DNA of 64,000 bases from Methanosarcina sp. 2.H.T.1A.6 (GCF_000979455.1 NZ_JJOY01000024.1:142988-206987); one strand, 5' to 3'; numbered from the stretch's first letter, positions 1 to 9,964 are shown. Numbers and translations: made by a program. Notes: generated by a model from the letters alone, not told the origin.

Positions 1-2
1 AT

Positions 3-962
3 TTTGAGTGGGTGCCGATAGAAGAATTGAATAAGTACACTAAAATGCCTCTCGATAAGCTTGAATACAGGCTAAGAAAGCTTGTCCGGGATAAGCTTGT
101 GGTCAGAACCACCCAGCCTTATGAAGGTTACCAAATTTATTTTGAGGGCTATGATGCCCTTGCTCTCAATTCCTTTGTGAAAAGGAGAAGCATTAGCGCC
201 ATAGGAGACGAGGTAGGAGTAGGCAAGGAGTCTGTCATCCTGGAAGCGATCCGGCAGCCTGAGCTTGCAATAGGGAAGCCTTCTCCGGTCATAATTAAAT
301 TCCACAGGGAAGGCAGAACCAGCTTCAAGCAAATAAAAAGAGTACGTGACCACATTGGGGAAAGAGAGCACTTTTCATGGATTTATGCTGCTCGTCTTGC
401 TGCCCAGAGGGAGTATGAGATCATGACAAAGGTATACCCTCAGGTGTCTATCCCAAAACCTCTGGATCAGAACAGGCATGCAATTGTTATGGAGATTGCA
501 AAAGGCAGCCTGCTCTCAAAAACAAAGCTTCTTAACGCTGAGTGGTATCTCGATGAGATTCTCAGGCAGGTAAAGATAACCTACTCGCTTGGAATCATCC
601 ACGCCGATTTAAGTGAATATAACATCTTTGTATCCGAAGACGGCGTCCAGCTCATCGACTGGCCTCAGTATATCACTCCTGCCCATCCTCATGCTGACGA
701 AATTCTCGAAAGGGATGTTTCAAATGTACTGGTTCATTTTAATAGGAAGTATGGGATTAAAAGGGAGCTTGAAGAAGTAATTCGTGAAATTAAAAGTGGA
801 GCAAGCTTAATCGGAGCAACTAAAGAAGAAGCAAGCAGAGACGAAGCAATTATAGAAGGAACACTTAAAAGGGGGGAAGGTCTAAATGAGGGGATCAGCG
901 AAGAAAATAAAGATAAAGAAAATGACAATAAAGAAGAAGCGTTCGGAGAAGAGAGGAATTAA
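3..962 (+). CDS. rio2: RIO2-type serine protein kinase (5' truncated by window)
   Basis: RIO2 kinases act as ATPase/kinases in late small-subunit ribosome maturation in archaea and eukaryotes. The reading frame is open to the first base of the window (F-E-W-V-P-I-E-E), so the true start lies upstream and the GTG at 12 is only the first in-window start. What remains of the N-terminal winged helix is followed by the kinase fold. Catalytic loop HADLSEYNIFV and metal-binding LIDWPQY are both intact (about residues 198-222 of the visible part). The last 60 residues are Glu/Lys-rich and probably disordered. It is convergent with the downstream sensor kinase. Family assignment is firm; only the 5' end is unknown. 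Confidence 0.93.
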   Translation, partial: FEWVPIEELNKYTKMPLDKLEYRLRKLVRDKLVVRTTQPYEGYQIYFEGYDALALNSFVKRRSISAIGDEVGVGKESVILEAIRQPELAIGKPSPVIIKFHREGRTSFKQIKRVRDHIGEREHFSWIYAARLAAQREYEIMTKVYPQVSIPKPLDQNRHAIVMEIAKGSLLSKTKLLNAEWYLDEILRQVKITYSLGIIHADLSEYNIFVSEDGVQLIDWPQYITPAHPHADEILERDVSNVLVHFNRKYGIKRELEEVIREIKSGASLIGATKEEASRDEAIIEGTLKRGEGLNEGISEENKDKENDNKEEAFGEERN

Positions 963-1016
963 AAGAAACAAATGAAAGATAAGTAAACTCAGATCGGATA
1001 AAGAAAATAACAGTTC

Positions 1017-1046
1017 TTTATCGTAATAATTTTTTATTGCGATAAA
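1017..1046. terminator. Bidirectional hairpin between convergent genes
   Basis: Two 13-base arms (TTTATCGTAATAA at 1017-1029 and TTATTGCGATAAA at 1034-1046) pair with one mismatch around a T-rich loop. They sit between the 3' ends of rio2 and the minus-strand sensor kinase, where a shared terminator or mRNA 3'-end structure is expected. Termination itself is inferred. Confidence 0.5.
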
Positions 1047-1201
1047 TATTAGTATTTCGTAACTTGACTTCTCCTTCTGAGCGAGCTACAACAATGTCAC
1101 ATGTACCCAGGTCACCCGAAGACCGTCTTCATCCTCTCACTTATGATTTCACTTATAATGTGAAGGGAATGGAGCGATTATCCGTTTATCAGTAAATCAA
1201 A

Positions 1202-4189
1202 TTATTTCTCTTTTACAGGCAATACAATTGTGAAAGTGCTCCCTTTTGTTACTTCACTTTTAACTTTTATTTCTCCACTATGCATCTCAACTAAATTCTT
1301 GACTATTGTCAGGCCTAATCCTGACCCGCCATACATTCTGGAAAGTGAAGAATCAATCTGTTTGAAGGGCTCAAAAATTATTTGTTGTCTATCTTCCGGA
1401 ATTCCAATACCATCATCCCCAACGGAAATTCTGATTGTGTTTCCTGATTTGTTTGCCACAACCTCTATGTGTCCATTCTCAGGAGTAAATTTCAGGGCAT
1501 TGTTTACAAGATTATAGAGAATTTGCTTGAACTTTATTTTATCTGCATATATATTCAGGTCCGCAGGTTTGGCTAAGAATTCCACGGATATGTTTTTGGA
1601 AGTCGCGAATGGAATTGCGATATTTTTTACATCTTCAAAAATGTCTGCAACATGTACAATTTCAAATGATAATGAAATGTCTCGGGATTCTATTCTGGAA
1701 ATATCGAGAATATCATTGATCAAATTAAGAAGGTGGTTTCCACTTATTGAAATGTTTTTCAGGTACCTCAATTGCCTTTCATTAAGGGGCCCAAACATCT
1801 GAGCGAGCAGTATATCTGAATAGCCTATTACTGAATTGAGAGGCGTTCTCAGCTCATGGCTCATTGTTGCGAGGAACTCACTTTTGGTCCGGTTAGCCTC
1901 TTCCGCATGGATTTTCGCATCAATAAGGGCTTTTTCTGCCTCCGCCTTTTCAGTAACGTCTCTGAAACTCCATACGCGCCCTTTAATAATTCCATTGTTC
2001 ATGAGTGGGGCCGATAAGCTTTCAAATACCCTCCCATCTTTAAAATAAATATAAGACGTATTTGTTTCTTTTGAGCGGTAAAGGGCTTGGATCTTTGATA
2101 AATATTCTTTAGAACATTTTACCTGGTCTGAACAGAAAGAAAGTAATTCGTCGTAATTTTTCATGTTAGCCAGGGCTTCGGGCATCCCCCACATTTTAAC
2201 AAACTTTGAATTTGAAAAAAGGATTTTGTGGTTATTGTCGACAACAAAAATACCATCAACAGTTGATTCAAAAGTTGATTTCAAAATAGTGTCTCTATGT
2301 TGAATCTCCATTGAAGCTCGCTTTTGCTGAATTGCCAGTGCATAAATTGCAGCAACCTTTCTGATAGCTTCAAATTCAGAATCGGAATACCCATGTTTTG
2401 AATTTGCAAGGGATATCTGTCCCATGATTTCATTTCCAACTACTGCAGGAAAACTTAAATAATTATTCAGTTTTATGTGCCCTTCAGGGGCTCCTCCTGA
2501 ACCCGGGTGCATCTCCGGAGAATTTGTATAAAAGCCTTTTTTTGTGTTTAAAGCGTGGCCGAATAATTTGGGATAAAGGTCATCCGGCCCTCTTGGAAAA
2601 GAGATTTTTTTATCGTTTTCATTAATGCTGCAACTTTCCATCATTCTGGTCAGAGTATGACATACGTTGTCACCGGTTTCGGGATCAATAGAAGAAACAT
2701 ATCCATGGTCGCTTCCTGTCAGTTCCTGAGAGGCTGAAAGGACAATGTTTGCAATTGTCTCAATGGAATTATTCGGGTCTATAAGGGCGTCTGCCAGTTC
2801 TGCCAACACCCTGTTGACAGCAAGTTCCCATTTTAATTTTTTTTCGGATTCTTTGTATTCAGTAATATCTGTGGAAAAAACAGCAAAGTGGGAGAACCGG
2901 TTAGAAGAATCATAAACAGGGTAAAAGTTGTTGAGAAAATGGATTCCATCCCTTACATCTTCAAACTTGCATGATTTTCCTTCAGCTAAAACAACATCAA
3001 GTATTTTTTTTCGGTTAAATAAAATGTCTTCAGGAGTTATGTTGTATAGACTATTTCCAATGCATTCTTCTCGTGTGGTCTTTAGCCTCTTAGCTGCAGT
3101 TTCATTAATATAATCAACTGTGCCGTCCGGTTTCAGGAGAATCGCAGATTCCGTAATAGCGTCCATCATTGAGCACAAAAGTTTTTCATTTTCGAGAGCT
3201 TTTCTTTCGGCTTTCTTCTGTGCTGTGATATCCTTGAAAACACAATGTGTCTGCTTGAAACTGCCGTTTTCGTCATATGCTATTTTTCCGTCAATAACAA
3301 TACTGATCCTTTTACCGTCCTTCCTTATCGCTTCACATTCAATGCCACGTATCTCTCCTTGTGACCCGTATCGAAGAAAATTATTTTTGAATTTTTCAGC
3401 GTCCTCAGGTGCGAAGAAATCTCCTGACCATTTTCCAACAACTTCTTCGTAGGAATAACCGAGGGTTTCAAGCCAGGTATTATTAACATCAATGAAATAT
3501 CCATTTTCGTCCAGGGAGTGATAGCTCAGTGGAGCTTGCTGGAAAAGGAGTTTGAATCTGTTTTCAGCTTCGAGAAGTGCTTTTTCTGTCCAGATAGCCT
3601 GGATTTTTTTTGAAACATAGGCAGTAATCGTTTCTATGGCAGACACATTAGGAACTTTTTGCCCTTCCGGAACCAGAATGGAAATACTGCCAAAAATATT
3701 CTTTTCGTTAGAAAAGCCAATAACCTGAATGGAGCCGATATTGAGATTCTTTTCAATTTGTTTACAGGAATAGTAGGGCACTTTTTTTGCCAGCAAAGCA
3801 TAAAGGCTATCTTTGAAATGTTCAAGTTTGCCGCTTTTAAAGAGCTGGAGGTTTAATTCCATATCTTTCGGCCTGAAAGATACGTCCTCAAGGCCCCTGC
3901 CAGGAATATCGGCAACCTTTTCTATTAAGCCCTCAAACCCTATCGCTGCTCTTATCCTTACAGCGTTTATGCTGCTATCATAGAGTGATACAATAACATA
4001 GCAGTCCTTATTCAATTTGTGAACGGCTTCCCCAACTAACTTACATATCCTGTCGGTGTCTTCGACCTGATAGGTTTCGATTAAAATGTCGTTAATGAGC
4101 TGAAGTTCATGTAAACGTTCATTATAATCAAATGTATTTGAACCACTTTCAGGTGATTTGTTATTAAAGGTTTCATCGTGGACGTTCAT
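1202..4189 (-). CDS. Multi-domain PAS/GAF sensor histidine kinase
   Basis: A 995-residue soluble sensor kinase with no membrane segment. The apparent order is GAF (about 30-195), PAS (about 210-325), PAS (about 335-445), GAF (about 455-630), PAS (about 635-755), HisKA dimerisation domain, then HATPase. The phospho-acceptor His lies in FLATMSHELRTPLN (His near 778). ATP-site boxes are present: N-box around NLVNNALKF, G1 VGDDGIGIP and G2 GGSGLGLTIV. It therefore looks catalytically competent. No response regulator is adjacent, so its partner must lie elsewhere, as is common for Methanosarcina orphan kinases. The ligand (haem, redox or small molecule) cannot be read from sequence. It is divergent from DUF460 across a 340-base AT-rich gap. 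Confidence 0.93.
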   Translation of the reverse strand: MNVHDETFNNKSPESGSNTFDYNERLHELQLINDILIETYQVEDTDRICKLVGEAVHKLNKDCYVIVSLYDSSINAVRIRAAIGFEGLIEKVADIPGRGLEDVSFRPKDMELNLQLFKSGKLEHFKDSLYALLAKKVPYYSCKQIEKNLNIGSIQVIGFSNEKNIFGSISILVPEGQKVPNVSAIETITAYVSKKIQAIWTEKALLEAENRFKLLFQQAPLSYHSLDENGYFIDVNNTWLETLGYSYEEVVGKWSGDFFAPEDAEKFKNNFLRYGSQGEIRGIECEAIRKDGKRISIVIDGKIAYDENGSFKQTHCVFKDITAQKKAERKALENEKLLCSMMDAITESAILLKPDGTVDYINETAAKRLKTTREECIGNSLYNITPEDILFNRKKILDVVLAEGKSCKFEDVRDGIHFLNNFYPVYDSSNRFSHFAVFSTDITEYKESEKKLKWELAVNRVLAELADALIDPNNSIETIANIVLSASQELTGSDHGYVSSIDPETGDNVCHTLTRMMESCSINENDKKISFPRGPDDLYPKLFGHALNTKKGFYTNSPEMHPGSGGAPEGHIKLNNYLSFPAVVGNEIMGQISLANSKHGYSDSEFEAIRKVAAIYALAIQQKRASMEIQHRDTILKSTFESTVDGIFVVDNNHKILFSNSKFVKMWGMPEALANMKNYDELLSFCSDQVKCSKEYLSKIQALYRSKETNTSYIYFKDGRVFESLSAPLMNNGIIKGRVWSFRDVTEKAEAEKALIDAKIHAEEANRTKSEFLATMSHELRTPLNSVIGYSDILLAQMFGPLNERQLRYLKNISISGNHLLNLINDILDISRIESRDISLSFEIVHVADIFEDVKNIAIPFATSKNISVEFLAKPADLNIYADKIKFKQILYNLVNNALKFTPENGHIEVVANKSGNTIRISVGDDGIGIPEDRQQIIFEPFKQIDSSLSRMYGGSGLGLTIVKNLVEMHSGEIKVKSEVTKGSTFTIVLPVKEK

Positions 4190-4528
4190 CCTATATTTAT
4201 CTCTTCATTATTTATATTTAAATATTCTTACTCAGTTAAAGGGCGATTTAAAATACTTTTTATCAATTTATAGTCATTTTTTTAGCTTAATTTAATAAAT
4301 AGATCAAATATTTTGTTTTTATTCAAAATAGATCCTCAATTAAAAGGTTAATTCGCACAAAAATCTAGTTAAAGATATATTTTATACCTGAATAATTCAA
4401 ATATTGATTAAAATTTTAAGAATTAAAGTTAGCTGAGGCTAGAGAGCGGGACCTTATAGACTATGTCAATTTTATAAAATAAAGGTAGAAATCAGTTAAA
4501 TATATATTCATCCAGAGATAAAATATAG
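4190..4528. other. AT-rich divergent intergenic region
   Basis: This 339-base spacer lies between the divergent sensor kinase and DUF460 genes and must hold both promoters. Several TATA-like stretches are visible (for example near 4370-4390 and 4497-4505). I see no gene and no convincing repeat. Confidence 0.4.
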
Positions 4529-6520
4529 GTGTTCATGCAAAACAGGATCATCTATGGAATTGATATCGCCCGGGGTTCCCCCAGGGCAAAGGAACTTCCT
4601 CGCTATGCTCTGGCTATCCTGAAGGACGGAGAAGTTTCCCATCAGAGTATGCTCCGCCGCCAGAAAATCTTTAATCTGATCCAGAGGGACAGGCCGGAGA
4701 TAATAGCCGTTGACAATATTTTCGAGCTTGCAGCTGACCGAAACGAGCTCCTTTCACTTATGGAACGCCTGCCTGATGGGGTAAAACTTGTTCAGGTCAC
4801 AGGCGGGCTTCACCCGGAACCTCTGGTCAGGATTGCGCGGAAGCAAGGGCTTTTCTTTGACCCCAAAAACCCTAATGACGAAGCTGAAACCTGTGCCCGG
4901 CTTGCAGACCTGGGGGTTGGGCATGAGGTATCTCTTTTTGAAGATATTACGAGAATTAAGGTCAGCAGAGCCCGTTCCCTCGGACGTGGAGGCTGGAGCC
5001 AGAACCGGTACGCAAGAAAAGTGCACGGAGCCGTGCTTCAGAGGAGTCGGGAGATTGAAGATACCCTCAAGGACCTTTCACGGGAAAAAGGTATCAGGTT
5101 CGATGCCGTAAATATAAAGGGGTTCGGAGGCTATGTGAGGTCCGAATTTACAGTCTATGCAAAGCGTGGAGAGATTCCAATACATCCTATGGCAAGCAGC
5201 GATGCGCAGGTAAGTGTGAGAAGTGTCGAACGCGACAAAATCCGTTATGTTCCCCTGAAGCCGAAGAATCCCGGGCGTAAATTCACAATCGTAGGGCTCG
5301 ATCCGGGAACAACCGTGGGAATAGCTATTCTTTCTCTCGATGGAGACCTCCTCTATTTGAAAAGCTTCAGGGGAATAGCTCCTGATGAAGTTGTCAAGCT
5401 TATTGCCGAATACGGAAAACCTGCAGTAATTGCAAGCGATGTCACTCCAATGCCCGGCTCGGTTGAAAAAATCAGGAGGAGCTTTAACGCAGTCCCTGCA
5501 AGCCCTGGAATTGAAGTCTCTGCCGAAGAAAAAATTGCGCTTGGAAAAACCTTCGGCTACTCCAATGACCACGAAAGAGATGCATTAACTGCAGCTCTTC
5601 TCACCTACAGGAGTTACAAGAACGTCTTTACGCGAATTGAAAAGAAAGCTCCGGAAAATGCGGACCTTGAGCTGATAAAGCTTCATGTAATCCGCGGAGA
5701 CTCAATAGAAGCTGCAATTGAAAAAGTCCGGGCTGCATCGATTGCTCCTGAAAAGCCAGGGACAAGGGCTGCTCCTGAAAAACCCGAGGAAAGGGTAGTT
5801 GACGAATCTCTCCTGAAAGTGAGAGAGACTGTCCAGAGGCAGGGAGAACAGATTCAGAACCTGCAGGATTATGTAGAAGAATTAAAAAAGTCACTAATTG
5901 CAAAAGATAGGAAAATCTCAAAGCTTGAGTCAAGGTTGAAAGGCTTCAAAAAGGAAGCTTACGGGGAAGTCCGGAAATCGAAAGAGGTCCAGATCCGGGA
6001 CAGCACCATAGAGAACCTGAAAAAAGAGCTCAGCAATAAAAATAAAACCGTAAAAGAACTCAGGCGCAGGAGCAACAAACTGCGTAAAATCCAGAAAATG
6101 GAAATTCGAGGTGAAGGCACTCCTGTAAAGGTTATTGCAGCTTTTACAAAGGAATCAATTGCCGAAACAAAAGAAAAGTACGGGCTCAAGCCAGGAGATT
6201 TGGTTTTCCTGGAAAATCCAAGCGGAGGCGGTGCTGCAACAGCCCAGATCCTTGTGGAAGCAAAAGTTCGGGCAGTACTTATCCCGGAAGATATTTCGCA
6301 TGCAGCAGAAGAGACTTTTTTCAAGGGGGACGTGCCGGTCTTAAGGAATATCCCGCTTGAAAGGGCTGAAGATTTTGCAATGGCTGAGCCAGAAGGCCTT
6401 AAAGCTGCAATTGATGCCTGGGAAAAAGAAGCCGGGGCAAAGCGCCACAAAGCCAAGGAAGACGAATTGCAGAGCCTCTTTGAAGAGTACAGAAGTGAGA
6501 GGCGGAGGGGCCTTGTTTAA
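4529..6520 (+). CDS. DUF460 family RNase H-fold protein
   Basis: Archaeal DUF460/COG2433 protein, 663 residues. Its function is not established; the family is predicted to have an RNase H/RuvC-like fold. The N-terminal half has two Asp-led strands (YGIDIARGS near residue 8 and VGLDPGTTVGIAIL near 260) typical of RNase H-like active sites. This is followed by a long charged coiled coil (about 430-530) and a C-terminal domain of about 110 residues. The start is GTG 4529 or ATG 4535, two codons later; neither has a strong ribosome site. It is monocistronic and divergent from the sensor kinase. A nuclease or Holliday-junction-type role is inference from the fold only. Confidence 0.85.
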   Translation: MFMQNRIIYGIDIARGSPRAKELPRYALAILKDGEVSHQSMLRRQKIFNLIQRDRPEIIAVDNIFELAADRNELLSLMERLPDGVKLVQVTGGLHPEPLVRIARKQGLFFDPKNPNDEAETCARLADLGVGHEVSLFEDITRIKVSRARSLGRGGWSQNRYARKVHGAVLQRSREIEDTLKDLSREKGIRFDAVNIKGFGGYVRSEFTVYAKRGEIPIHPMASSDAQVSVRSVERDKIRYVPLKPKNPGRKFTIVGLDPGTTVGIAILSLDGDLLYLKSFRGIAPDEVVKLIAEYGKPAVIASDVTPMPGSVEKIRRSFNAVPASPGIEVSAEEKIALGKTFGYSNDHERDALTAALLTYRSYKNVFTRIEKKAPENADLELIKLHVIRGDSIEAAIEKVRAASIAPEKPGTRAAPEKPEERVVDESLLKVRETVQRQGEQIQNLQDYVEELKKSLIAKDRKISKLESRLKGFKKEAYGEVRKSKEVQIRDSTIENLKKELSNKNKTVKELRRRSNKLRKIQKMEIRGEGTPVKVIAAFTKESIAETKEKYGLKPGDLVFLENPSGGGAATAQILVEAKVRAVLIPEDISHAAEETFFKGDVPVLRNIPLERAEDFAMAEPEGLKAAIDAWEKEAGAKRHKAKEDELQSLFEEYRSERRRGLV

Positions 6521-6567
6521 GGCTCTTCTGATCTTAGTTCCAATTTTTCAGTAAACAGCACCACGAT

Positions 6568-7113
6568 TTATTTTCTGTCAAAGAAGACATTTTTCCCGGT
6601 CACACTCAGCGGAATTCCAAAAGCAACATCTGCATCCAGCAAGCCTGAGACCCTTGCTGCTGCGCCAACTGAGTACATGATCCTGTTGTCAATGCAGAAG
6701 TCTTTGGCTTTTGCAGCAGCTGCGCCTACAGCAATCCCGAGGTCTGCATACTTGAGCATGCAGTTTGGGCCTTTGAACTCGGTTTCCACCTTCTTTGCGT
6801 TGAGCATCTCTTTGCAGGTAGCAAAACCACAGGCTCCGCAGTTTAAGCCTGCTGCCCCGCTGGCTTTGACTCCTATGAGGACAGCAGCTCCTGCGTTTCT
6901 GAGGTTTCCGGCATCTCTTTTGAGGAAAGCAAAGCCTTCACCTTTTTCTTCCGCCAGCTTTTCCATTATCGAGGCAAGGATTTCAATATCATCTTTTTCA
7001 GCAAGGGCAGTTATTATGTCGTCCACTCCTTTGGCTTTCGGGGCAGTCCGTGCAGCCAGGAGGATGCTCCTTGCAAGCATCTCTAGGACTTCGGATTCAG
7101 GATTGAGGATCAT
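6568..7113 (-). CDS. DUF2148 ferredoxin-like domain protein
   Basis: About 181 residues, matching the DUF2148/COG4739 family of predicted Fe-S proteins of anaerobes. The Cys cluster GLNCGACGFATCKEM, with a further Cys in GPNCMLKYADLG, is the likely iron-sulfur ligand set. The rest is Ala/Gly-rich. An upstream in-frame ATG at 7173 would add 20 residues, but the family normally begins at MILNPESEVLEML, so 7113 is chosen. The cellular reaction is unknown. It lies next to the beta-CASP nuclease on the same strand, with no evidence of co-function. Confidence 0.82.
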   Translation of the reverse strand: MILNPESEVLEMLARSILLAARTAPKAKGVDDIITALAEKDDIEILASIMEKLAEEKGEGFAFLKRDAGNLRNAGAAVLIGVKASGAAGLNCGACGFATCKEMLNAKKVETEFKGPNCMLKYADLGIAVGAAAAKAKDFCIDNRIMYSVGAAARVSGLLDADVAFGIPLSVTGKNVFFDRK

Positions 7114-7257
7114 ATTCAGGTAATTGGAACTCGCGAGGCTTAAGCATTTCGCAGGCTTTGTAAGAAGCCTCATCTATGTCTTACCCTTCTCCATACCTTA
7201 TCCTCATTCATGTTTTATCCATTCCTCCCTTTCTTTCCTCTTTTTACTTTTCCTCAC

Positions 7258-8508
7258 TCAAAAACTGAAGGATTCCCCGTTTGCGGGTGCATAAGCTTCT
7301 ACGCCGATTTCATCCGAAATCCACTGTGCAAAAGCTTCCGTTTTTTCTCCGTGCATGACAAAGACCCTTTCAGTGCCCTTTTTGCAGAAGTTTTTTACGA
7401 GCTGTTTAAGTTCCTGATCTCCGCAGTGGGCAGAAAAGTCGTACTGCTCGATTTTGGGCTTGAGGGAAAGGATAGCTCCATCGGTTTCGATAACTCCGTG
7501 TTTCAAGGCCAGCCGACCGTTTGTGCCTTCGACCTGGTAGCCTGTGAGCAGGATTTTTGATCTCGGGTCTTTGTAAAGCCGGCTTAGATAATAAAGTGCA
7601 GGCCCCCCGTTCAGCATCCCGGCTGTAGTGACAATGACTGAAGGCTCTTTAAGGACGTATTCCCTATGTCTGTCTTTTACGGAACTCGCACGCCCGAATG
7701 CCCTGTCAAGAAGATCCGGATTTCTCAGGTACTCAGGATATTTTTTGAGGATTTTGTACACCTCTCTGCCCATGCCGTCCACGTAAGCCCTGATTCCGTG
7801 GGCGTCAAGCAGCATCAGGATCTCCTGAGTCCTGCCTATTGCAAAGGCAGGGATAAGGGCAGTTCCTCCTCTCTCCAGGGTCTCACGGACCGATTCTATA
7901 AACCTTTCTTCGGTCTCTTTCCGCGGGATATGTTCTTCCCCAAAGTATGTGCTTTCAAGCACAAGGGTATCAGCCTCAGGAAACTTTTCTGCCCCCGGGA
8001 CAAGCCTTGTCTCCTTCAGGCTGAAATCTCCTGTATAAAAGAGACTTTCTCCGGATTCGGACTCAAGGTGGATTCCCGAAGCCCCGGGGATATGGCCTGC
8101 GTTGTAGAAGCAGGCACTGTATCCGTGAGTTTTGAATGTTTCTCCGTAATCTTTTCGCCAGGTAAGCTGGTTAAGCCTTTGAAGGTCATTAGGGTCAAAA
8201 GGAGCTACACCCGAGAGGGTGGTTTCTGCAAGCTTGAGGGTATCTCTCCCGAGAAGGCTGGTAAACTCTGCTGTTGGCGGAGTCATGAAAACTTCAGGGC
8301 TCAGGTACATCAGGTTAGGGACAGCTCCGCAGTGGTCCAGATGCCCATGGGATACCAGCACTGCTTTCGGTTCGATGTCATTCTGGGGATATTCGGGTAT
8401 ATCCCCAGCCTTTATACCGTAATCAAGCAGAATCTCCCCGTTTACAAGCAAACCCGAACGTCCTACTTCTCTGCATCCGCCTTTAAAGCTAAGCTCCAGA
8501 ACAAACAC
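7258..8508 (-). CDS. Beta-CASP metallo-beta-lactamase ribonuclease (aCPSF2/RNase J-like)
   Basis: A 416-residue MBL-fold protein with the RNA-acting beta-CASP insertion. The zinc motif is SHGHLDHCG (about 53-61); downstream ligands lie in NAGHIPG and TGDF. Beta-CASP motif A is ESTYF, and TTAGMLNGGP and VMHGEK provide the remaining conserved blocks. It lacks the N-terminal KH domains of aCPSF1, so it fits the shorter aCPSF2/archaeal RNase J group, which process or degrade RNA. Exact endo- versus 5'-3' exonuclease activity cannot be decided here. Start ATG 8508 gives the usual N-terminus ahead of the first beta strand. Confidence 0.9.
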   Translation of the reverse strand: MFVLELSFKGGCREVGRSGLLVNGEILLDYGIKAGDIPEYPQNDIEPKAVLVSHGHLDHCGAVPNLMYLSPEVFMTPPTAEFTSLLGRDTLKLAETTLSGVAPFDPNDLQRLNQLTWRKDYGETFKTHGYSACFYNAGHIPGASGIHLESESGESLFYTGDFSLKETRLVPGAEKFPEADTLVLESTYFGEEHIPRKETEERFIESVRETLERGGTALIPAFAIGRTQEILMLLDAHGIRAYVDGMGREVYKILKKYPEYLRNPDLLDRAFGRASSVKDRHREYVLKEPSVIVTTAGMLNGGPALYYLSRLYKDPRSKILLTGYQVEGTNGRLALKHGVIETDGAILSLKPKIEQYDFSAHCGDQELKQLVKNFCKKGTERVFVMHGEKTEAFAQWISDEIGVEAYAPANGESFSF

Positions 8509-8810
8509 TCCTTGAATATTTTGTATGATATAATTTTTCGAATAAGCTTTTTTTAAAAGCCTTTTGAAATAACTCTGGCTTTACAGACTTTATAAGTTAT
8601 GATACGACAGCTTAAAACTTAAAGGTACAGTAACTTAAAGGGACTTGAAATATATTCAAAATGAGTAATGAAACGTGGTGTGGTTCTGATCAATTGATTG
8701 ATATTGTCCCGCATACCCAAAGATCGTATATTTCGGCTTTCTACATCCGTGCCGCGCAGGGTTTACGGCCAACTGGCATGAGAAATGATTCTTTGACCCC
8801 ACAGACCGTT

Positions 8811-9125
8811 TTTCAATTTACAGGTAAATATAAGCGCTCCCGCCAGCTTGTCTGGCAGCCCTTCCCAAAAAGAAGAAAAAAGAATTAAAAAGAAGAAAAA
8901 AGAATTAAAAAGAAGAAAGAATTAAAAAGAAGAAATAAGAAGGAAAATACAGTAAAAAGCAGACTTGAGAAAGAGTATTTTTCAGGTATAACTTAATTAT
9001 GTTTTGTTTTCATTTTGCCGATTTTTTCTGTCGCATCCAATTTTGTCTATTTCCCGTAGTTTTTAGTTGTTGATCTTTTCACATATTTTTTTGCAAGACC
9101 GCTCTCCTGCATCGAGCTTTCTTCA
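8811..9125 (+). repeat. Dispersed hairpin/GA-rich repeat, copy 1
   Basis: This is one of three copies in the window (others at 22303-22575, inverted, and 38385-38685). Box A contains a stem-loop at 8840-8858 (CCGCCAG, loop CTTGT, CTGGCAG). A purine-rich AAGAAGAAAA tract follows, and Box B near 9091-9120 reads GCAAGACCGCTCTCCTGC. It lies between the nuclease and the stress-protein gene. No transposase is encoded in it. Confidence 0.7.
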
Positions 9126-9236
9126 AAATCTGACTTTAAGGCCGTTTAAGCCGCTTTTAAAATGTCTCTTATGGAGATTAATCTGGCTCTGCTCCGAAAA
9201 TCAATCCTGAAAGTTGTGAGTAAATCATAAATTCTC

Positions 9237-9280
9237 AGCAGGAAACCCGTTAAATCTTTAGATTTAGCGGGTAGTTGACA
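9237..9280 (+). mobile_element. Solo IS605/IS1341-like right end
   Basis: AGCAGGAAACCC begins this segment. The stem CCCGTTAAATC (9246-9256) pairs with GATTTAGCGGG (9261-9271) around a TTTA loop, followed by TAGTTGAC. The layout matches the right end of the local tnpB element (35402-35438), but no tnpB precedes it. A 43-base relative lies at 45505-45547. Confidence 0.65.
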
Positions 9281-9511
9281 GTTACTCACTTTTCTACGGT
9301 CTCACACACTTATATTTAAAATGAGGTGAGTATATTATTATAGGGCATTTAGAGCTTACACACTTGAATATATTATTTGTTTAGAAATCAGTGAAAGTTA
9401 TTAGGCCATTATAGGTGTTTTGAGTTCTTTATGCTTGTATTTTACTGCAATTTTTCATGGAAGTTGAATGCGAGTTGAATGCGAGTTGAAATCTGTAATG
9501 GAGAACAATAC

Positions 9512-9964
9512 ATGACAAGCGATTTATACCGAAATATAGTGATTGCAACAGACGGGTCCGCGAATACCCGGAGGGCTATTTCTTACGGTATTGAGATTGC
9601 AAAACTTAGCGGAGCCACTGTCCATGCCCTTCACGTAGTAAATACATCCTCTACAATTTCTGAAAATTGGACTGCTGGCAAAGAAACAATCTACAAAATA
9701 ATGAGGTGTGATGGGGAGAAAGTAGTATCTAAAATTAAGCAGATTGGAGAGGACTCAGGGGTGGAGGTAAGAGAGGTCCTTTTAGATGGGTGCCCAAGTG
9801 ATGAAATTATCTATTTTGCAGAAAATAATAACGTGGACCTGATAGTAATGGGTACACTCGGAAAAACAGGACTCGAAAAATTTCTGATGGGAAGTGTTGC
9901 AGAAAAAGTAGTAAGAGGTTCAAAGGTCCCTGTAATGGTCATACGGACTGGAAAACAAAGCTGA
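9512..9964 (+). CDS. Universal stress protein (UspA family)
   Basis: A 150-residue single-domain Usp protein. The N-terminal strand NIVIATDGS and the ATP-binding motif [15 protein letters not shown], close to the GxxG-x9-G(S/T) consensus, are both intact, suggesting an ATP-binding type. The start at 9512 has a ribosome site (GGAG about nine bases upstream) and puts [15 protein letters not shown] at the usual N-terminus. An earlier in-frame ATG at 9479 would add 11 atypical residues. It is monocistronic. Confidence 0.92.
   Translation: MTSDLYRNIVIATDGSANTRRAISYGIEIAKLSGATVHALHVVNTSSTISENWTAGKETIYKIMRCDGEKVVSKIKQIGEDSGVEVREVLLDGCPSDEIIYFAENNNVDLIVMGTLGKTGLEKFLMGSVAEKVVRGSKVPVMVIRTGKQS

Noticed and set aside
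5078..5572. 164-codon frame antisense to DUF460
   Set aside because: A shadow of the real gene with no domain or start signals.
8661..8888. 75-codon frame containing GKYK...QLVW
   Set aside because: Its end is Box A of the dispersed repeat, and the first part has no similarity to other copies, so it is not called a gene. The shared peptide is noted as a finding.
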